A stretch of DNA of 22,914 bases, taken from the NCBI GenBank assembly GCA_033557675.1, contig JAWQRM010000419.1:1-22914 (forward strand). Reading direction: 5' to 3'. This stretch comes from Coptodactyla brooksi. Its lineage: Eukaryota > Arthropoda > Insecta > Coleoptera > Scarabaeidae. Positions 19,906 to 22,914 of the stretch are shown here, in pieces. The position numbers were made by a program, and so were the translations under genes. Every line of letters begins with the position of its first letter. The stretch's first letter is position 1. The notes beneath the pieces were generated by a model. That model searched no databases, was not told the DNA's origin, and saw only the letters and a list, made by a program, of their open reading frames with translations.

Positions 19906-20142
19906 TCATATAATACTTCTCGCTACGCGAGAATGCTTCTTATATCCTGTTGCCAAGTTTCTTTGATTTTTCGTCCGCTGATCTACGTGTATGGTCCAGT
20001 TATCCCAAGATTTGTCTTCCATCAGGAGCGATGAAAGACGGGTAGCTCTGAAGCTTCCAAAATCAATTTCGCATCTTTCAGCATCCGTATTATCTAGACT
20101 TCCCCTGAGAAAATTAATTGCTTGCCTCAAGACATTGATCAA
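19906..20142 (-). other. unrecognised 78-codon ORF carrying a partial PLE hammerhead consensus
   Basis: Begins MINVLRQAINFLRGSLDNTD and ends LATGYKKHSRVARSII. The frame is also open upstream of the ATG (KPKRQRKIL). Its less AT-rich composition and mixed residues suggest it once coded. The tail KNQRNLATGYKKHSR faintly recalls the C-terminal W..LATDRK.WR stretch of some LINE polymerases, but this is weak. Within it, GTCTTTCATCGCTCCTGATG (minus strand, 20039-20020) follows the leader plus CTGATG of the PLE hammerhead family. Near its end TTCTCGC, TAC, GCGAGAA forms a hairpin (19917-19933). No function is assigned. Confidence 0.25.
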
Positions 20143-20615
20143 TATTTTCCTTTGACGTTTGGGCTTTATATTTAATGATGATAGTAAAATTAATTATTTA
20201 AAATGAATGGTTTAAAAATATTTTGTAAATTAAAATGCGTCGTATTACTAAATATGATATCAGTTTTATTTAATTTCATTGTTGGTTCTGAGAAATATAT
20301 GATATTTGATCTACAGAATTCGCCCAATTTTCGATTTTCTCAAAAAAAAACTATTATTCATCGATATTAGTCTTGTTCTCTTTAAATTGACCCACATAAG
20401 GTCAATTTCTAGAATACAATTTTTGGTATGGCTTTTAATATCTTCGATTCTATCTTCATATGCGCAATGTTGGCAAAACATCGTCCTACCAGGATTTTTT
20501 GATCGTCGGGAAGTAAAAGAAGTTGTTCATTTTCGATGAATACAGAGGCTGAGGCATCATACCGGTGGTGCTTTTTTCAAAAACTTCACGAAATTACTAC
20601 TACACTAAAATTGGA

Positions 20616-20690
20616 AAGTGCATACTCAACGCACGTTTCGCTAACCAAGTTACCATCATCAGGAGTGATAAAAGACTAACTACTAAGTGA
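20616..20690 (-). ncRNA. hammerhead-like motif at the end of PLE copy C
   Basis: On the minus strand: TTAGTCTTTTATCACTC, CTGATGA (20662-20656), stem II TGGTAACTTGGTTAGC with one mismatch, GAAAC (20639-20635), then GTGC ... GCAC, which pair as a short stem III around nine nucleotides. The base expected between stem III and the cleavage U is missing, and stem I pairing is not obvious. This is the most complete plus-type core in the window, directly downstream of the GIY-YIG relic as expected for a PLE terminal repeat. Confidence 0.65.
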
Positions 20691-20699
20691 GTTAAAATG

Positions 20700-20709
20700 C
20701 TATTTATAC
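20700..20709 (-). promoter_or_regulatory. possible TATA-like box in PLE terminal repeat
   Basis: GTATAAATAG on the minus strand lies about 38 bp before the CTGATGA box. PLE terminal repeats are thought to carry the promoter, so the position is sensible, but such strings are common in AT-rich DNA. Confidence 0.3.
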
Positions 20710-20715
20710 GAAAAA

Positions 20716-21575
20716 AGGCATACTACAATTTATTGTTGGATACATTTCTAAGTAGATTTATTTAGTAGTTTTCTACACTTCGAAACAGAAATCCTATAGT
20801 TATTGTTAAAAGCATGTTCGGCTATGGTAGATTTTTCAGTACAACTGCACCTTAAGTGAGACATGTGCTCTTTGAACCTAGTTTTGACAGACCTTCTAAT
20901 CTACCCAACATATTATTGCCTTGAATACTTTATATTATTTTTATTATAATCATTACAACTAAATTGATATATTCCACGTTTTTACAACATATCTATTTTA
21001 TTCTTTGGATTATCTAACAATGTATTTAACGTATATTTAGGCAGAAAAATTAATTTCATGCCTGCTGTAGTAAAAATCTTAGGAAGGTCTCTAGTAAATT
21101 GAGAGAAAAACGCAGAAATAATTTTTTAGGTCGTTGTTCTTGTTGAAAAACATGGTATACTGCAGTTTTCATCTACTTTTTTATCTACTAGATTCCTATT
21201 AATTCCGTTAATAGTAGCTACATTTCTCACGTGATTCCTCTCTTTGTTATATCAAACTGAATTGAATGGGAAATTAACCAAACGATGAATTAGGAAGTGC
21301 ATACTAGCCAATTTGTGAAATTGTTGACCAACCATTGTTTGTAGTATTGTTTTCTGATTTTTAAATAATTCTGATTTGTACACAGAAATTGCTGATCTGG
21401 TCAATCTGACTAATCTGGCATGCATTTTTCCGTCTTGGTGTAGTAGTGACAATTTATTAAATAACACTGCGTCTACAATTGGAATGGCTTCTAAATTATA
21501 ACAGAAAGAGTTCTTGGATTCTGTTTGTATGTAGCAACTATATGAGACGTCTAGTGAAAACAATAAAATAACATA
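20716..21575 (-). pseudogene. Penelope-like element (copy C): RT thumb, linker and GIY-YIG relic
   Basis: The minus-strand frame from 21563 contains ILQTMVGQQFHKLASMHFLI then HRLVNFPF, the PLE thumb segment (HKLA..H.LIHRL...P). After one stop, YNKERNHVRNVATINGINRN follows, like the NE...IK.IA..NGY stretch. MFSLDVS near 21550 may be a remnant of the SFDV motif A, with the palm deleted. FPKIFTTAGMKL then LNTLLDNPKNKIDML matches copy A at 1.8 kb closely. GIYQFSC is the GIY motif; YVG, a stop, IRRSVKTRFKEHMSHLRCSC and later AEHAFNNNYRIS give the YIG motif and the catalytic-Glu neighbourhood lost from copy A. Several stops and frameshifts make it inactive. The hammerhead-like motif follows downstream. 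It and copy A complement each other as samples of one family. Confidence 0.85.
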
Positions 21576-21699
21576 ACTTTGTTTCTAAACAACATAAATT
21601 TGTAATTACAATTTTTGCTTTTTATTTCTATTTGTATTACAACGTTGCAGTTTTTGAGACATAATTACCAAAAACATTAATATAATACATATTGTACAT

Positions 21700-21702
<3 letters not shown>

Positions 21703-21732
<30 letters not shown>
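21703..21732. repeat. (AT)n microsatellite
   Basis: About 15 uninterrupted AT units, followed directly by GGCCTGGTCTATG. Confidence 0.9.
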
Positions 21733-21735
<3 letters not shown>

Positions 21736-22335
21736 CTGGTCTATGAAAAGGGGGCTTAGGTGTCAAATCATTTTCCACTTTTTTGCCGATTCGAATAGAG
21801 TTTGAGACGCTCTTTCACATGGTGAAAGTTTACTAAAAGTGAAGAAAAAAAAAGAATACAAATGCGAAAGAAAAGATTTATAAGATAAAAAGACATTATA
21901 TGTTTTTCGAAAACTGCACTAAAAAGAGCTTTGACATGATAGTAATCGAGACCCGAAACGACTGTTTGTTGTTTACCGAATGTAAAAGGCTTTTCCGTCC
22001 GGGACGTAAAAGATAGTAAATTTTTATTGAGAAAACGACCACAATTTAATGGAATATCGTTTGGAAATGCAATAGGATGTCGTAATCGAGTACTAAAAGA
22101 ACGTTTTATCGAAAACTGCAGCACAAAATAAGGTACATATAGGTAAAATTGCATAAACAAATTGACACCTTTCATTAATCAACCTAACATTTCACGTCAG
22201 AATGTCTACATACGTCAGTATAACATGAGACGTCAGATTAATTATCAATTTGTTTTTGAATTTTTACTATATTTTGAGCCACAGTTTTCGAAAAAACGTT
22301 GTTTGATACTCGATTGCGAAATTCTTATAATATAA

Positions 22336-22337
<2 letters not shown>
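21733..22337. repeat. 0.6-kb block between two AT microsatellites with internal inverted modules
   Basis: The modules AATCGAG and TCGAAAACTG recur: TCGAAAACTG at 21907-21916 with AATCGAG at 21944-21950; AATCGAG at 22084-22090 with TCGAAAACTG at 22109-22118; and the complement of the second arrangement at 22282-22315. Between the last two, about 34 bp pair with few mismatches. ACGTCAG is repeated three times at 22194, 22212 and 22230. A 135-codon minus-strand frame (21768-22175) spans half the block but shows no domain I know. Probably a non-autonomous repeat; the class is unknown. Confidence 0.5.
22194..22236. repeat. three ACGTCAG motifs at an exact 18-bp period
   Basis: ACGTCAG begins at 22194, 22212 and 22230, with unrelated 11-bp spacers. 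ACGTCA is the half-site bound by CREB/ATF-type bZIP factors; any such use here is inference. Confidence 0.6.

Positions 22338-22374
<37 letters not shown>
22338..22374. repeat. (AT)n microsatellite
   Basis: About 18 uninterrupted AT units that close the right side of the 0.6-kb block. Confidence 0.9.
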
Positions 22375-22376
<2 letters not shown>

Positions 22377-22740
22377 ACCTGTCCAAGACTGTAGTTAAGA
22401 AACATCTGAATATTTGGCAACATATTAATATCGATGAGGCCCATACGGCTAAAATATTGAGATGGTGGTACTTCCGGTTATACCAGAAGTGTCTACTTAT
22501 TTTAAGTGGAACACCCTATGTATTATTAGATTTTTGGATTCTATGCAATATTCTAGACAGATTTCGTGTACCAGTTCTAAGCAAAGCGTTTTTGACATAT
22601 TCAAATTTTTATATCAAAAATCACGTTTGCAGGCTCTAAAATAACTATGATTTTTTCCTATAAGAAAGCCTTTATTATTTAATTTCAGTTGGTTGTCTGA
22701 TTGAAAAGGATCAACTTTAATAGATTCTTTATAAAATGTT
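22375..22740. mobile_element. possible non-autonomous repeat with GAACACCCT motif
   Basis: ACTTCCGGT, TAT, ACCAGAAGT near 22469-22489 is a dyad with one mismatch, followed by GTGGAACACCCTATGTA. The complementary-type end TACAAGGTGTTC lies at about 22753. CAGGGTGTTC-like ends resemble those of the elements at 9343 and 12450. The boundaries are not clear enough to define one element, and two overlapping plus-strand frames here are anonymous. Confidence 0.3.
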
Positions 22741-22879
22741 CGTAACTATTAGTACAAGGTGTTCAAAAAATAGGATTAAATACAAAATTGCGAAACCTGC
22801 TAAAAATCAACTTTTTCAAATGGAAACCCCCAAATTTTATAATTTTATCTTACTTAGCATTCAAAATAAGGGTAAGTTT

Positions 22880-22914
22880 GCATAAGGTTGCTATTGAAAA
22901 TAGCAACCTTATGC
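22880..22914. repeat. perfect 16-bp hairpin ending at the window edge
   Basis: GCATAAGGTTGCTATT, loop GAA, AATAGCAACCTTATGC. The right arm ends on the last base supplied, so the inverted repeat may continue beyond it. Confidence 0.9.

Noticed and set aside
21768..22175. 135-codon minus-strand ORF
   Set aside because: Longest frame in the window but Phe/Leu/Ser-rich with no domain, inside a repeat-like block with inverted modules.
22457..22644. Two overlapping 60-codon plus-strand ORFs
   Set aside because: Mutually overlapping frames with no known domain in a probable repeat.

Overview
The window looks like non-coding, AT-rich (about 70% A+T by eye) animal DNA, most likely from an insect or other arthropod. 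I find no intact host gene, rRNA, tRNA, operon or CRISPR array. What can be recognised is decayed transposable elements: Penelope-like elements (PLEs) with hammerhead-like cores, three mariner-type transposase relics, a second DDE transposase scrap, two Jockey-like LINE fragments, and short non-autonomous repeats. This mix is typical of arthropod genomes. The species cannot be named from sequence alone.

Layout. 1-182: C-terminal scrap of a mariner-type transposase (+). 1786-2090: GIY-YIG end of a PLE (+), running into a truncated hammerhead-like motif. 2.2-5.7 kb: unannotated AT-rich DNA with small hairpins. 5.74-6.67 kb: internally deleted PLE reverse transcriptase (-) of a second subfamily. 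It abuts a long inverted repeat (6866-7044) built from two head-to-head hammerhead-like motifs, which lies between 12-bp direct repeats. 7.4-11.05 kb: two copies of an unknown ~0.5 kb repeat, and between them a 0.55 kb block bounded by CAGGGTG-type ends. 11.1-11.8 kb: a third hammerhead-like motif preceded by a GCAA-loop hairpin, then a Jockey-like LINE fragment (-). 12.45-14.3 kb: a GC-richer patch with several stacked transposon scraps, including a mariner transposase (+). 15.68-15.87 kb: second LINE fragment (-). 16.7-16.81 kb: another head-to-head hammerhead pair. 17.86-18.15 kb: a second mariner relic with both the second and third catalytic Asp codons. 19.9-20.2 kb: an unrecognised ORF carrying part of the hammerhead consensus. 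20.6-21.6 kb: a longer PLE 3' part (-) of the same family as the one at 1.8 kb. 21.7-22.4 kb: a block bounded by two (AT)n tracts. The window stops exactly at the end of a perfect 35-nt hairpin.

No working gene set is visible. The recurring theme is hammerhead-marked PLE termini: seven sites of two sequence types plus one partial match, and two loci where they are arranged head-to-head. All coding calls are relics with stops, frameshifts or deletions. They rest on motif recognition by eye, not on a database search.
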